Assembly: GCA_012845835.1 (NCBI GenBank)
Contig: JABAKD010000009.1
Span: forward strand, 11,089,785-11,153,784
Direction: 5' to 3'
DNA: 64,000 nucleotides
Origin: Undaria pinnatifida
Taxonomy: Eukaryota; Sar; Phaeophyceae; Laminariales; Alariaceae
Each line of letters opens with the position of its first letter. The first letter of the stretch is position 1. The translations under genes were made by a program, and so were the position numbers. Of this stretch, positions 54,046-64,000 are shown piece by piece. Under the pieces are notes generated by a model. The model was not told where the DNA came from. It saw only the letters and a list, made by a program, of their open reading frames with translations, and did no database searches.

Positions 54046-54250
54046 TCTTTTTTTTTTTCTTTCTTTATATCCTCCGGCGGATGGGGGAAAATAAAGCTTT
54101 AGCTCACCACACTTCCACGTATTTTCATACGCGCCGTGTGTCGATTTAACTCAGTTGCTTTCGCAGCCCAACGTTAGCTGGCGCACCCTTCGGGTCCCAT
54201 CGTAGGTATAGCGTAAGCTGTCCCTATCAGTGGTCTTCGTTACAACCCCG
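54046..54250 (-). mobile_element. SINE family 3 copy, longest
   Basis: The plus strand reads a T-rich tract, tcctccggcggatgggggaa, agctttagctcaccacac, cgcgccgtgtgtcg, cagttgctttcgcagcccaa, gttagctggcgcacccttcg and agcgtaagctgtccctatca. More 5' sequence than the 22836 copy. Confidence 0.7.
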
Positions 54251-54525
54251 GCAGCGCTATCATATTAGTACTGGCTGCATGTTGTACTATAACCAGGTTC
54301 GAATCCTCCCGAGTGCAAGCTCGTTCTCGTAGCGACCTTTTCACGAGCAGAAAAGCACGAGAAAACGTAAGCTAATACCAAAATTCCACGGAAAATCGAC
54401 AAGAACGCGCAAAAAGCTGAAAAGCGGGAATGCTGAATGAACCCTATGCGCGATAAGAATGAACGCGCGTCGTATAATACAGGTGGGGAGGGGAAGACAC
54501 CTGTGACCACGGCTTGCCTAGAAGG
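54250..54525 (+). mobile_element. SINE family 1 copy, plus orientation
   Basis: B-box-like ggttcgaatcctcccgag at about 54296, followed by a diverged body with gcgggaatgctgaatgaacc, ctatgcgcgataagaatg and acacctgtgaccacggcttg. Head upstream of the B-box is poorly preserved. Confidence 0.6.
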
Positions 54526-55376
54526 TCGCTAGGGTAAAAACCCTCCTACGAGTTGAGCTGGCCAAAAGTAAAAAGTGATGTGTTGAAAACAAGAAAATCG
54601 CCTCGTATTAGAAAACGAGGGTGTGCCGGTGTGGATGGGAATAGAAAGGAGGTGGCAGACTGCTGCGGCGGCAGCCTTTGTGGTAAGGTTTATTGCAGAG
54701 TGCCCGAAACCTGTGCTCGTGCTTATCTCCTGAGAAAGAAGACATTAATTTGGTGCTCGGAGCTCGCCTGTTCATCGTATATACATACGACTTATATATC
54801 GACACACACCCAGCAATACGCGCGATCGGAGTATCAAACACAGCTGGTATGGAACCTGGTCTCTCACGGGGTCCCGGAGTCGAAGTGGTGAGGGTGGTCC
54901 CGGAGGTCTGGTACTCGTCGCGGATGGTCGGTAGTCGGAGCGGAGAGGTCGTCGCAGAGCTGAAGTCGAAGCGGAGAGGGCGTCGCGGTGCTGAGGTCCC
55001 TTGACGATCGTTCTCAACAGCGAACGCGACTGATAACCTTTCTTTCTTATATGTAGCAAGGAGATGCTAAGCCAGAGCTAGAGTGACGGTGGGCATATGC
55101 CCTTCGTCATGCGGCGGGATCATCTTTCGGTGGCTGACCTTCCGGGGACGGGTCAACGCCGTCTATGACGGGTGACGCCGTTCGCGACCCGGGATCGTGT
55201 ATTGCCTGACCGGTGACGTGTCCTCTCGCGCATGCGTGTACGCGATCTACGATAGGTATCTACGACCCTGTCTTCCACATCACCCCCCTCTGTATTCGCT
55301 GCAAGCCCATCTTAGCTAAGGATGGTTTTGTAGCGGTCATCGGGAGGATGACAATTTTAGGAAACGGGGTGTCGAT

Positions 55377-55922
55377 TTATCGGATCGAGACACAGCAGCT
55401 GTTATATGCGTGCATCCACTCCTTATAACTGACGTGTTTAGCAAACACGGGTGTGAAACACCGGGCCAGCGAACGACCCTGTCTTCCACACTGGAGTGTA
55501 TTTTTATTTTTACGATATCTACCTTCAACTCTAATGTTTTTTTTTTGCGGTATGTGATAATCCACTCCATGTTGGTATCGATGTGCTCGCTCGTTCGCTT
55601 TCGCCGTGAAGCCCCGCCCACACTTGGCTCGCAAGGCCTCCAGACGTCTTTTCCTTTGGCGGAGGCTTTTCTCTTTCCGTGTGGGAGCTCTAGCTGAGAA
55701 ACGAACAGTGGCAGCCTTCACATGTTCCAGAGGAGCTCGTCGGTTTCGACTACAACCCAGAGAAGACCTCCCTTCGAAATTGAACGGCATTTCGATCTCT
55801 GACCACTTTCGTACGCAGTAGATCCAACTTCCACAGCGCCCCGACACGAGTGAGTACCATAGGATTATTTGGTACTCGCCCTTGCCAGTATCTTTTGAGA
55901 GCGACCCCCACCCCATGGTCAA
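55377..55922 (-). CDS. Unidentified open frame of 181 codons
   Basis: Contains a basic, coiled-coil-like stretch (RKEKSLRQRKRRLEALRAKC) and otherwise no recognisable domain. It overlaps the C-rich end of a poly-C repeat copy (55850-55970), which argues against a real gene start. It may be a decayed retrotransposon fragment. Weak evidence. Confidence 0.15.
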   Translation of the reverse strand: MTMGWGSLSKDTGKGEYQIILWYSLVSGRCGSWIYCVRKWSEIEMPFNFEGRSSLGCSRNRRAPLEHVKAATVRFSARAPTRKEKSLRQRKRRLEALRAKCGRGFTAKANERAHRYQHGVDYHIPQKKNIRVEGRYRKNKNTLQCGRQGRSLARCFTPVFAKHVSYKEWMHAYNSCCVSIR

Positions 55923-55970
55923 TGGTCAAATTACAAATGAGTACGTCCCCCCCCCCGCCCCCAGGGGGGC
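55850..55970 (+). repeat. GTAC plus poly-C repeat, short copy
   Basis: ggtcaatggtcaaattac, aaatgagtacgtcccccccc; last 35 bp shared with 35757 and 46440 copies. Confidence 0.6.
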
Positions 55971-57720
55971 CGGAGCGCATACACATTTTTGGTGGAAAAT
56001 GATACCTCGGGGCGTTCTCTGAGGCAGGAGGGTGATCTTTCCACAAAAAAATAAATGAGAACGAAAAATCCCCGTGGTGCTGAGGTCTCTTTTTTCTTCT
56101 GTTCGGGGCACCCGTCGGACACACACATACTTTGCCGCGGACCTCTTGCGCTGGAAACTAACATGTCGGGCCTTAACACACACACAAACTTTGCCGCGGA
56201 ACTCTCGCGCTGGAAACTAAGATGTCGCGCCTAAACATCTACGAGAAAGCAGTCAGGAAGCAGAAGACGGTAGATAGGGAAATCTTGCGCCGTTCGCCCG
56301 CAGGGGGATGAAACCCCCTCCAACGGCCAAAAGGGGAAGGGTAAAACGAGAGTACCAAGGTGCTGCTCTATCTTAACCCGATTGAGAGGTTTTTATGCTA
56401 ACAACAGCAACAACAACAATGCTGCCGGAATTATTGCCTCAGATTTTTCTGTGAACGCCCCGTGGGGCGACAAAAAAACGCGAAAAAAGAACGCACCCCG
56501 GGGCGTGCTCAGAGGTGGACGGGGTCGAAACATGAAAAAGTTCCTACTCCGGAGCACTCTAGAAGGTTTGTGGGCCTCATCGGCGTTTTTTTGGGGGGGG
56601 GATTCTCATGCAAGGGGATGTTTTCAAAGGATATTACGGTATTTCCCTCTTTCTTGCTTTCCTGCTGTTGATTTTTGTGTTTTCCTTTTTTCTTGGTGTT
56701 GGTCCGGATGCAACAAACACTTCTACATCCTACACGGCACACGAGGGAAAGAGGGTATTCACGCGAGCGTTTTGTGTGTGTTCGTGTTTTTTTCGCGTCG
56801 TTTTTCGTTTTGGTCTCATTTTCAGGAGACCTTCTGGCTTCTCGCTTGGATTTCTGTTTGGTTTTCCTAGTTCACATCTTGCTTGTTGGGCTTGTTTTTG
56901 TTGTGCTATTCGTACCGGTACGCTGACCTTTTATTTGCTTTCCACCATAAATTTGGAATTGTGTCGGTGTCTCCGGCTCACGTCTCAGAGAAGTCTGTCA
57001 TCACAAAAAACGCATCTCTAGGATAAAAAATCAGGACGGGCACCGCGTCATAAGGTGTGCTGGCAACGTCGTGGGTCCCCCCAAAAAAATGAAGACGACA
57101 CACACGTACGTGGTGGGCGGGGTGGGGTGGCTGGTGAGGTGGTGGGCCGAACGAAGCAGAAGGAATTCGTATACGTACAGAGCATGGAACAGAACACTCT
57201 GGTCGGTTTGTTCCTTCTCTGGACTACCGTATCAGCCCACCACCGCACCCACACGTAATATACGGTGGTAGCAAAAAGCAAAAAGTAATGATCGTACGAG
57301 TAGGACTGCAACGCTGGCTGGCGCAGACCGGGTTTCGCGTTCTTCGAACGGGAAAAGGAGGAATGCACTGCTTCGCACACGTCACATTATACCCATGGCC
57401 TCAACTATCTGTTGCGTTGACACTTCGAAGTTGCGGGCCGGAATTGCTGTTTAGCGTAACCGGTCCCGTAAGGTATTGAGGCATCCCCGTAGATATATTA
57501 TATATATTTAGGCTTCTAAACCCCGCTGAACGCACTTCGTCAAGCGGTTTTCCGGCGTATTTTCACACGCACATGTATCGCAAACATTTGCGACCGGCGA
57601 CGCCTGCGCAGGGGGCGCTCCGGACCTCCCCTGCGGGGAGGGCAACACGCCCGCCGTCCGGGGGTTGCGCGCCGGAGCTCTAATGAATGTCCTACGTTGT
57701 ATCATACTAAACTGAAAAAG
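55970..57720. other. No supported gene
   Basis: Contains a duplicated ~70-bp phrase (tttgccgcggacctcttgcg at 56131 and tttgccgcggaactctcgcg at 56190) and T-rich stretches. Open frames rich in Phe and Cys (56600-57020) lack codon or family signals. Confidence 0.5.
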
Positions 57721-57759
57721 AAAGTATCATAGTTACTAGTGGTGGAATTTATTTCCCGT

Positions 57760-57975
57760 CAGGCTTCTGCGTTGATACCTCGGTATCTCGCGGAAGGGCC
57801 TGATACCTCGGTATCTCGCGGAAGGGCGTGGTACCTCGGTATCTCGCGGAAGGGCTTGATACTTGATATCTCGGTATCTCGCGGAAAAGCTTGATACCTC
57901 GGTGTGTCGCGGAAGGGCTTCATACCTCGGTGTGTCGCGGGAGGGCTTCATACCTCGGTGTGTCGCGGAAGGGCG
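57760..57975. repeat. Minisatellite of ~27-bp units (GATACCTCGGTATCTCGCGGAAGGGC)
   Basis: Eight units, each with the partly palindromic ataccttggtat-like phrase (atacctcggtatc) followed by tcgcggaagggc. The last three carry tgtgtcgcgg instead of tatctcgcgg. No spacers, so not a CRISPR array. Confidence 0.9.
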
Positions 57976-58445
57976 ACTTCAACGTCCATGTCTCTTCTTT
58001 GGGTCAGAGGGCTCGACTCCCCCCCAAACATGAAAACAAAAAATCAAGTGTGCAACACCAGTACGTACGTATCACAATCGTGTTCATATTCAATGAAATA
58101 TTCATACTACTGCTGTACCAGGTACAGTAACAGGTACGAGCTGTAAAAAAAATATCAATACGAGAGAAAACCCCGATCTTCTGTAGTCCGTAGCCTGAAA
58201 AATTCTGTGGCCCGTGTCGACTTGACGATCTAGTTTCCAATGGTGAGATGTACGTAGTCATCTTGATGTAGGCTAGACCATCACATACATCACTCCTCCC
58301 GCATTATGCACAGCAGTAGTACGAGCTAAGTAGTACCCTTCTTCGCGCGTGTCAAAGCGATTATAGACTTGAAACCACGCCGTCGCCGTCGTAGTCTACA
58401 CGAGTACAGACAGCAGAATGAAGGATACAATCGCGTTACAATTTT

Positions 58446-60030
58446 TTATTCACTCTTCTACTTTCCAGCTTCTGGACAAGCCGTGGTCACAGGTGTCCGT
58501 CCTCCCTTCTCCTCCCCGGTTCTTGCCTTCAATTTTTATCGCGCATAGGGTTCAGCAATCCCACGGCCCGTCGATTTTTCATCGAGTGTTGCTAACTCAC
58601 GCTCGCGCGCTTTCCGCAGGTCAATTTGCGCAAGAAAAAGTCCCCACGAATTCATACGAGTACAGTCGACCCCGCTTCAACGACACACCACGTTTTTTTT
58701 TCCCAGTGTCTTTACCGCGGAGAAGTGTCTTTAAGATTCCGGGGCCACTAACTCACCGTCCCCGGGGCCAACGTAGGCGTAACATATGTCAAAAGACGCG
58801 CAATCGCAGCAGGAATGCGACCACGAAACGGTGTTGTCTGAAACCTACGACACAAGGTGATTTGAGGGCCGCAACTACTGCTGCTGTTCTCCAATACGTG
58901 CGCACCATCGTTTGAACTTCCCTCTCCCACCGAAACGCGGGAAGGGGTGCAGCACGACCTACATAGTGTAATGTGTACGGTAGTGGGCTGGTGTTGTTGT
59001 AGGCTTTTATTACTGTTGAGGTGTTGTCCTCACGGTGAACATCACATGCGTTGTTGGAACTCTGATACGATACAGGCACAGGCTACCTGCCACATGGAGA
59101 ACAAACAAAACCACCCACACTTGGGACGACACTATTTAGTAAAATGTCGGTAACGCAGACAACACCAGACGTGAAAATCGGGAAAGTACACCGAAAAAGA
59201 GGACACCGTTCCTTCCCAAAGGTGAAACGAGGCAAACACATTACAAATTATGCTGCTAAACGAGACTTCACCCAAGGCAAACAAAAAAACATCAAACAAC
59301 GAACGCGGGCATCCAAAGTGCAGTTGTCCTGAAAAAAAACACTGCGCCGCCCACATATCCCGAACAGTCGCCTGCACCTCGCCCCCCTCCTTCGCTCCTC
59401 GCTTGACTTGAGTTTCATGAGTGAACGAATGCACAGTCTTGAAGAGAAGGTACGCCGTTTTGCTGTACTCGCCGTCTCTTCCGTTCGCGTACAAACAGGA
59501 GCGGGCATCCTCGAGACGAGAGCGGACCTCGGCCCCTGAAATCTGCCAGCCTGGTCTCCATTTTTCCTCTGCTGGCAATCCGAGCACTCTCTCTGCTGTC
59601 CGTGGCCTTCCGCTCCGATGCCCCGACCACAAAACGCGTGCATGGGCCGCCCGCGAGGGCACTGGTGAACCAGTGACACAAGTTGAAACTTGATTTTGCG
59701 CGTTGGTTCGCCACATGGCTTCAAGCCCGCAGCAGACTAACCGCTAGCAAATGGGAGGAATCTTTCCATACCCACACGCAGTAGCAGCAGCAGCAGGTCG
59801 CTTTCGGTGCAGTCTACAGGTGTGCTGCAGCAATTTTTTGGGGGTCCGTATGGTGGAAAAATGGACTCCCGCGTAATTTTTCCCATCCGCGGGGCACCAT
59901 GCTTCTGGTATTAGGTATTTTTTGTGTCCTTGAAGCGGGGAGAGTGGCTTTAAAGCGGGGACGACTGCTGTATGCACTCGGGGGGATTCGAACTCACGAA
60001 ACTGACCTATACGGCGGTGTTTAAAAATTA
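58446..60030 (-). mobile_element. SINE family 1 copy split by a nested DNA transposon
   Basis: The body (58446-58662) matches 51455-51650: agcttctggacaagccgtgg, cgatttttcatcgagtgttg. The head (59971-60020: tgcactcggggggattcgaa, ctcacgaaactgacctata) matches 51657-51705. The two halves are contiguous in the 51455 copy. Confidence 0.8.
58663..59970. mobile_element. Tc1/mariner-pogo-like non-autonomous DNA transposon
   Basis: The 1,308-bp insert is flanked by a TA duplication (58661-58662 and 59971-59972). The left end CAGTCGACCCCGCTTCAA and the inverted right end CAGCAGTCGTCCCCGCTTTA share the CAGTCG(A/T)CCCCGCTT terminal inverted repeat. Subterminal echoes (gaagtgtctttaag; gtgtccttgaagcgggg) are present. 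CAG...CTG termini and TA target fit the pogo/Tigger side of Tc1/mariner. An internal minus-strand frame of 194 codons (59132-59716) has no recognisable transposase motifs. Confidence 0.8.
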
Positions 60031-60249
60031 TACGACATTAGGCCGATACCGTACGCGTACTACCATACGTAAATACCACGTATCGCATACCTGGTATACG
60101 ATACCATGATATCTGATTTTTACAGGATATGCTTGGTAAACTTATACTTGTGCCTTTCCTGCCACAGCTGTCAGATTTGGTCTCCCTCAAAAACGGGTTC
60201 TATAGTTTCCGCGCACAGATTGGTTAACATCGCCCTGTTGACCCTGATA

Positions 60250-60410
60250 CAAGCTACACTGCTGTAGTTGCAAGGGGAGCCGCCGACTTATATCCTCAAT
60301 GAGGGCACACACCCAGTAACACGCGCGATCGGAGTATCACACACAGCTTGCAAAGATGACTTTCGACGAAATCTTCGATCTCACAGCTGGGGGGTATTTT
60401 TTATTTTTCT
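60250..60410 (-). mobile_element. Foldback MITE family B, partial copy
   Basis: gttgcaaggggagccgccga, cctcaatgagggcacacacc, cgcgcgatcggagtatcaca, cagcttgcaaagatgactt and cttcgatctcacagctgggg: reverse orientation of the 26108 left half. Confidence 0.65.
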
Positions 60411-60419
60411 AACGTGTAA

Positions 60420-60620
60420 GTTTTTGTTTTTTAATCCTCCGGCGGATGGGGAAAAATAAAGCTTTAGCTCACCACACGTCCACGTATGTTCATACGCGTC
60501 GTGTGTCGATTCAACTCAGTTGCTTTCGCAGCCCAACGTTAGCTGGCGCACCCTTCGGATTCTCATATGTAAGCTTTCGTCTTCATAGGAACTCGCGCTG
60601 GTGGACAACTTGTAACTGCG
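60420..60620 (-). mobile_element. SINE family 3 copy
   Basis: tcctccggcggatggggaaa, agctttagctcaccacac, cgcgtcgtgtgtcgattcaa, gcccaacgttagctggcgca; T-rich on the plus-strand left side. Downstream ctcgcgctggtggacaactt also occurs near 19493. Confidence 0.7.
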
Positions 60621-61039
60621 GGCAGCTGCGTGCATTCGTGGGGAGCAGGAAGGTTATAACCCAACTCAACCCAACCCAACAAAATTGTTTTGGCTGTCGT
60701 TGGGCATTGCTGTATGTGCGTCTCAAGTTTTCATTCTTTATTTTGGTGAGGTCGGTCCGGCTGCGTGGGGTGGGACACGGGACATACCGAATTCGGGCCA
60801 ACGCAAGGCTGGATGTAATAAATGAGCCCCTACTTTTTATGGCGGTTGTCGGATATCATATTAGAAACGGAACCACATACATTGTACTGGTGCCCTAACC
60901 CTTTCACCGGAAGTATATTAATACAGTATATCCATACATAAATATATATAAAATACAGAGTTAACGCTTATGAAACCCAATCCTTGTTGACGATTCGAGT
61001 CATCGAGCGCTCCACGAGTCATCGAACGCTCCACGAGAC

Positions 61040-61400
61040 ACTTTCCGCCGTCAGTGGTTGGAGTCGAGACCGTGCTGCTTGCTGTCCACTACAGCAAAGA
61101 ACGCGGACAAGTGATACCGGGGGGGGTCCCCGAAGCAGCCGAACGGCTCATGGTCAGGTTGCACGAGGAGCAAGCGGACAGGAGCGGGGGGCTCCACGCA
61201 TTGGCCATGGGTGGCGCTGGGGGGAAAGGGGAGGAGGGGGGCAACGCTGTCATGGCAAGGAATCGCGGTAAAACAAGGCAGGAAAGCGGTGGCAGAGAGG
61301 GTAGTAAGTCACCGGGCCGACCAGTGCCTATAGGTGGAGCTCCTAGTATACCTATCACGCTGCTGTGGTACTGCGAACTGCTGCGGCTGCTTCGAATTTG
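61040..61400 (+). CDS. Unidentified open frame, possible exon
   Basis: Frame from about 61046 reads VVGVETVLLAVHYSKERGQV, then PEAAERLMVRLHEEQADRSG, then becomes glycine-rich, ending at 61401. The first ~55 residues look protein-like and follow a CCGTCAG acceptor-like site at 61046. No family recognised. Confidence 0.25.
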
Positions 61401-61849
61401 ATTTTGTTTTTATTGTTGGCTGTGAGCCGTTGCTCGTGGTAGTGTGGTCTGGTGTGTCGTTTCAGCTTCGTTTTCGTTTGTTTTGTGCAGTACAACACTC
61501 CTGTGTACTAAGACGCAGGGCACATAAGAAAGCCAGGCTGATACGCACAACAGACTAACAAATTCGCGAAGCCGTTGTAACGAAGTTAGTATACTTGCAT
61601 GTAGACCCCACCCTTTTGCTACAAATAAAAACTACAGCCCCAGTCAGCATTCTTGATTCTCATTACCAATACGTGGGGGGGTTTCCTGTACTGCTGCGTG
61701 TGGTCTTGTCCCACTCATCCTTCCCCGGAGGAGCGCGACAGAGCTGGCTTTCCTAACAATCTTGTCCCGCGGATCTTTGGGGGGGTATGATGTTCGCGTT
61801 TGCGGGCCAGGAAGCACCTCCGGGTGGAACCAAGGTACGTGTGCTCACG

Positions 61850-61885
61850 CAACCCTAACCCTAACCCTAACCCTGACCCCAACCT
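61850..61885. repeat. Short interstitial CCCTAA tract
   Basis: ccctaaccctaaccctaacc then decays to ctgacccc. Matches the TTAGGG-type telomere motif but only 3-4 units long, inside ordinary sequence. Confidence 0.8.
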
Positions 61886-62224
61886 CCTACCTGATATCAA
61901 CCCGGACCCAAAGCGGGCGATAAACGCGTCGAGTCGCCCTTTTTTTTCATCTTCTTTATTCCAATCTGCGGACCGCCAAATGGTGCTCCGCCAATAAAAG
62001 GGAGTACAAGCTACCTACCCTCAGAGTCCCGCGCAGCTAGATTGTTGGCAGGTTAGGCCTATCATACGGGCGCGCGCGACAACAACGAGCGCGACAACAA
62101 TGCCACCCACTACCAGAACCACGGCGCTGTCGAACAAAGACGCAAGGAGGCGGGTTTTCTTTTTTTTGGCTTCTTCTGTTCTTGTCCTTGGCTTCTCCAT
62201 ACCCTCGACGTGTTTTGTGTCTTG

Positions 62225-62307
62225 TTCGTCAGCAATTTTTTTCTTTTCTTTTCTTTTATCCTCCGGCGGATGGGGGGAAATAAAGCTTTAGCTCACCACA
62301 CAGCAAA
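62225..62307 (-). mobile_element. SINE family 3 copy, very short
   Basis: T-rich tract, tcctccggcggatgggggga, agctttagctcaccacac, then unrelated sequence. AGCAA occurs directly at both borders (before the T tract and after cacac), a possible short target duplication. Confidence 0.65.
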
Positions 62308-62309
62308 CT

Positions 62310-64000
62310 CCTCCGATTTGTCCGGTGTCCGCCGTTTGTTTGGTTTAGTTTTGTTATGTGTGGCCTTTCCCCCTTTTTTTTCTGTTCTCTATTTTTTTTC
62401 GTGTTTTTCTGTTCAACGTCTACCAGGGGTAGGGAGGCAAAGGTGATAACTGTACAAGCCGGAAGTGTATCGACACCGCAATAATCAAAGATCGCTCGTA
62501 AGAACGGGTGAGACAATGCACCGACAACAAATAGTTGTTGTCTTCGGGACCCAGGACACGACTGATAGCTGCCTCGACTCCAAAATGTTTCGAGGTTTGC
62601 TTTGCTTTCTGCCTGTTTTGGTGCGTGCATTTTTTTTTTCTTCTTGTCTTTTCTCGAACTTGTTTCGGTTCGCATCTATCCTCCATGCATATCATATACT
62701 CCACACATACGTACATACATACATATGAAGTATAGCCATCCATTCTTCCACGTGCTCGGAGCAGTTTTCTTTCTGTCTTTCTCTTAATTTTGTTTGGTTT
62801 GCTGCCACTCGAATGATATCTGCCTGTGCGTATCCAGTGCGTTTGGCAGTGGGATTTCAAAATCTCCTCGCGGCATTTTCCAAGTACTATATGCTATCCC
62901 TGTCTCGCAGTTTGTGACCGCAGGGCTCGTACCATAATCACGGGGAGATTTTTGACTGGCATGGACACTGGACGTGTTAGGTGCCGATGGGGAGAGGGAA
63001 GTGAACGCCAAGAACACACCCATGTATGGTACATGTAGCGTCCAGAAAAAATAACGACGATGCGAAGGCGTCCTGACAAGTCTTTTTTCGACACCTCACA
63101 CGAAAAATTGTCAAAATGGAAAACTAACAGGAGCGCTGTGATCGCAGGACGATTTAGAAGAAAACAATTTTTTCCCCCAATTTTTTCCATTTTTGATCAG
63201 GCGGTTTTGGAGAACCCCCCCGTGTCCGCTCAACGCTGTAAAACATTATAATTTGTATATTGGGGTTGGCGTTGGTTGGCAAAAACGGCCCGCGACTCGA
63301 CTAACCGCAGCACAGCAGCAGCAGTAGTAGTAGCAGCAACCGCCCGGACTAGATTAACTTGAGCAGCAGCAGCACAACAGCAGCAGTAGCAGCAACATAC
63401 AGCAGTAGTAGCAGCAGTACACATGTGGATCGGATTAGTGTGGGGTTTGGGGGCGTATCGCCCTGGGTCGTTTCGGCCGCGGATCTCGACGTGGGTGCGT
63501 GGGCATGGGTGCAGACAAGGGTAAACCGGCCTGCACTTTGCCGCCGCGCGGACGGTCGCTCGTCGAGGCAGGAGCGAAAGCGTCTGTGGGCGTGGTTGAC
63601 CCGGTGTGTTTATTTTTCTCATGCGGGGTAGATAACACGTGTCCGAATGTAAGAACCGTTTTTACTTGAACAAAAAGACATATCCCGGTATTATATTTCC
63701 GGACAGGGCGGATGCCAGCAGGGGGAGGCTGGGAGGTAGAGGCCGGGAGCAGCCGAGTGTTGGAACGAGCGCCACAGGGCACGGCTTGCATCTCTCCGCG
63801 CGGGAGACTAGGCTCACAGGGGCATAGAGCGGAGAAGCTTGGAAGATGGCGCCGAGCGCGGCGAGGGTAGCAGGCATCGCGAGCGCAGCATGCACGCGAG
63901 TCTCGACCAGGCCAAATATTTATTATTGGGCAGAGTGGAACCATGGGTAGGGCTCAAGGATTTATAACTCCTTATTAGCGATAGCCCAACTCAGGTGTAT
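62310..64000. other. No supported gene
   Basis: Contains (cag/tag)n microsatellites at 63308-63420. Minus-strand frames of up to 169 codons (63435-63944) are arginine- and proline-rich and resemble no family I know. Confidence 0.5.

Noticed and set aside
56600-57021. Hydrophobic 137-codon plus-strand frame resembling a membrane protein
   Set aside because: T-rich DNA gives Phe/Leu/Cys runs in any frame; no family motif and no codon signal.
57760-57975. Possible CRISPR array
   Set aside because: Units are contiguous with no unique spacers, and the window is eukaryotic.
59132-59716. Transposase gene inside the TA-flanked element
   Set aside because: No DDE/D, helix-turn-helix or other transposase motif seen in the 194-codon frame, nor in the overlapping 158-codon frame; treated as non-autonomous.
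61850-61885. Telomere or chromosome end
   Set aside because: Only three to four CCCTAA units, followed by ordinary sequence on both sides.

Overview
This window looks like eukaryotic nuclear DNA from a repeat-rich genome with long introns. A brown alga or another photosynthetic stramenopile is my best guess. The guess rests on balanced base composition, GC-rich coding exons separated by 0.2-4 kb GT-AG introns, abundant C/G homopolymers, pentanucleotide arrays, and a Sanger-style scaffold with a 500-N gap. The organism is inferred, not shown.

The only host gene I can support lies on the minus strand from about 38.8 kb down to 7.42 kb. It is an ionotropic glutamate receptor-like channel. Twenty exons with GT-AG borders join with matching phases into one open frame of 1,316 codons plus the 5' partial codon. 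They encode an amino-terminal ligand-binding-protein-like domain (exons A-G), ligand-binding half S1 (H-I), M1 (J), the re-entrant pore loop M2 (K), M3 with the family signature SYTAELASYLT (L), ligand-binding half S2 (M-R), M4 (R) and a 398-residue glycine/serine-rich cytoplasmic tail (S). The signal peptide and start codon were not found and should lie above 38.8 kb.

The introns and the flanks hold almost everything else. 1-7.4 kb, beyond the 3' end of the receptor, has degenerate repeats and no convincing gene. 8.6-38.7 kb is the receptor with introns full of microsatellites, MITEs and SINEs. It contains a 2.5 kb segment present on both sides of the 500-N gap (28.1-33.7 kb), which is most likely an assembly artefact, a triplicated 5' splice site at 20.56-20.74 kb, and a broken duplicate of exon C. 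38.8-64 kb is dominated by mobile elements: three copies of a LINE with a reverse transcriptase and an ACA-repeat tail, a complete 895-bp TRIM-type LTR element, a DNA transposon nested in a SINE, another nested in a LINE 3' end, a 232-bp foldback element with 82-bp perfect arms, tRNA-derived SINEs, and roughly 90-bp piggyBac-like MITEs flanked by TTAA.

The mobile elements appear to be linked by machinery. The LINE family is the plausible source of retrotransposition activity for the SINEs. The short TIR elements would need transposases encoded elsewhere. The receptor gene has no recognisable functional partner in the window.
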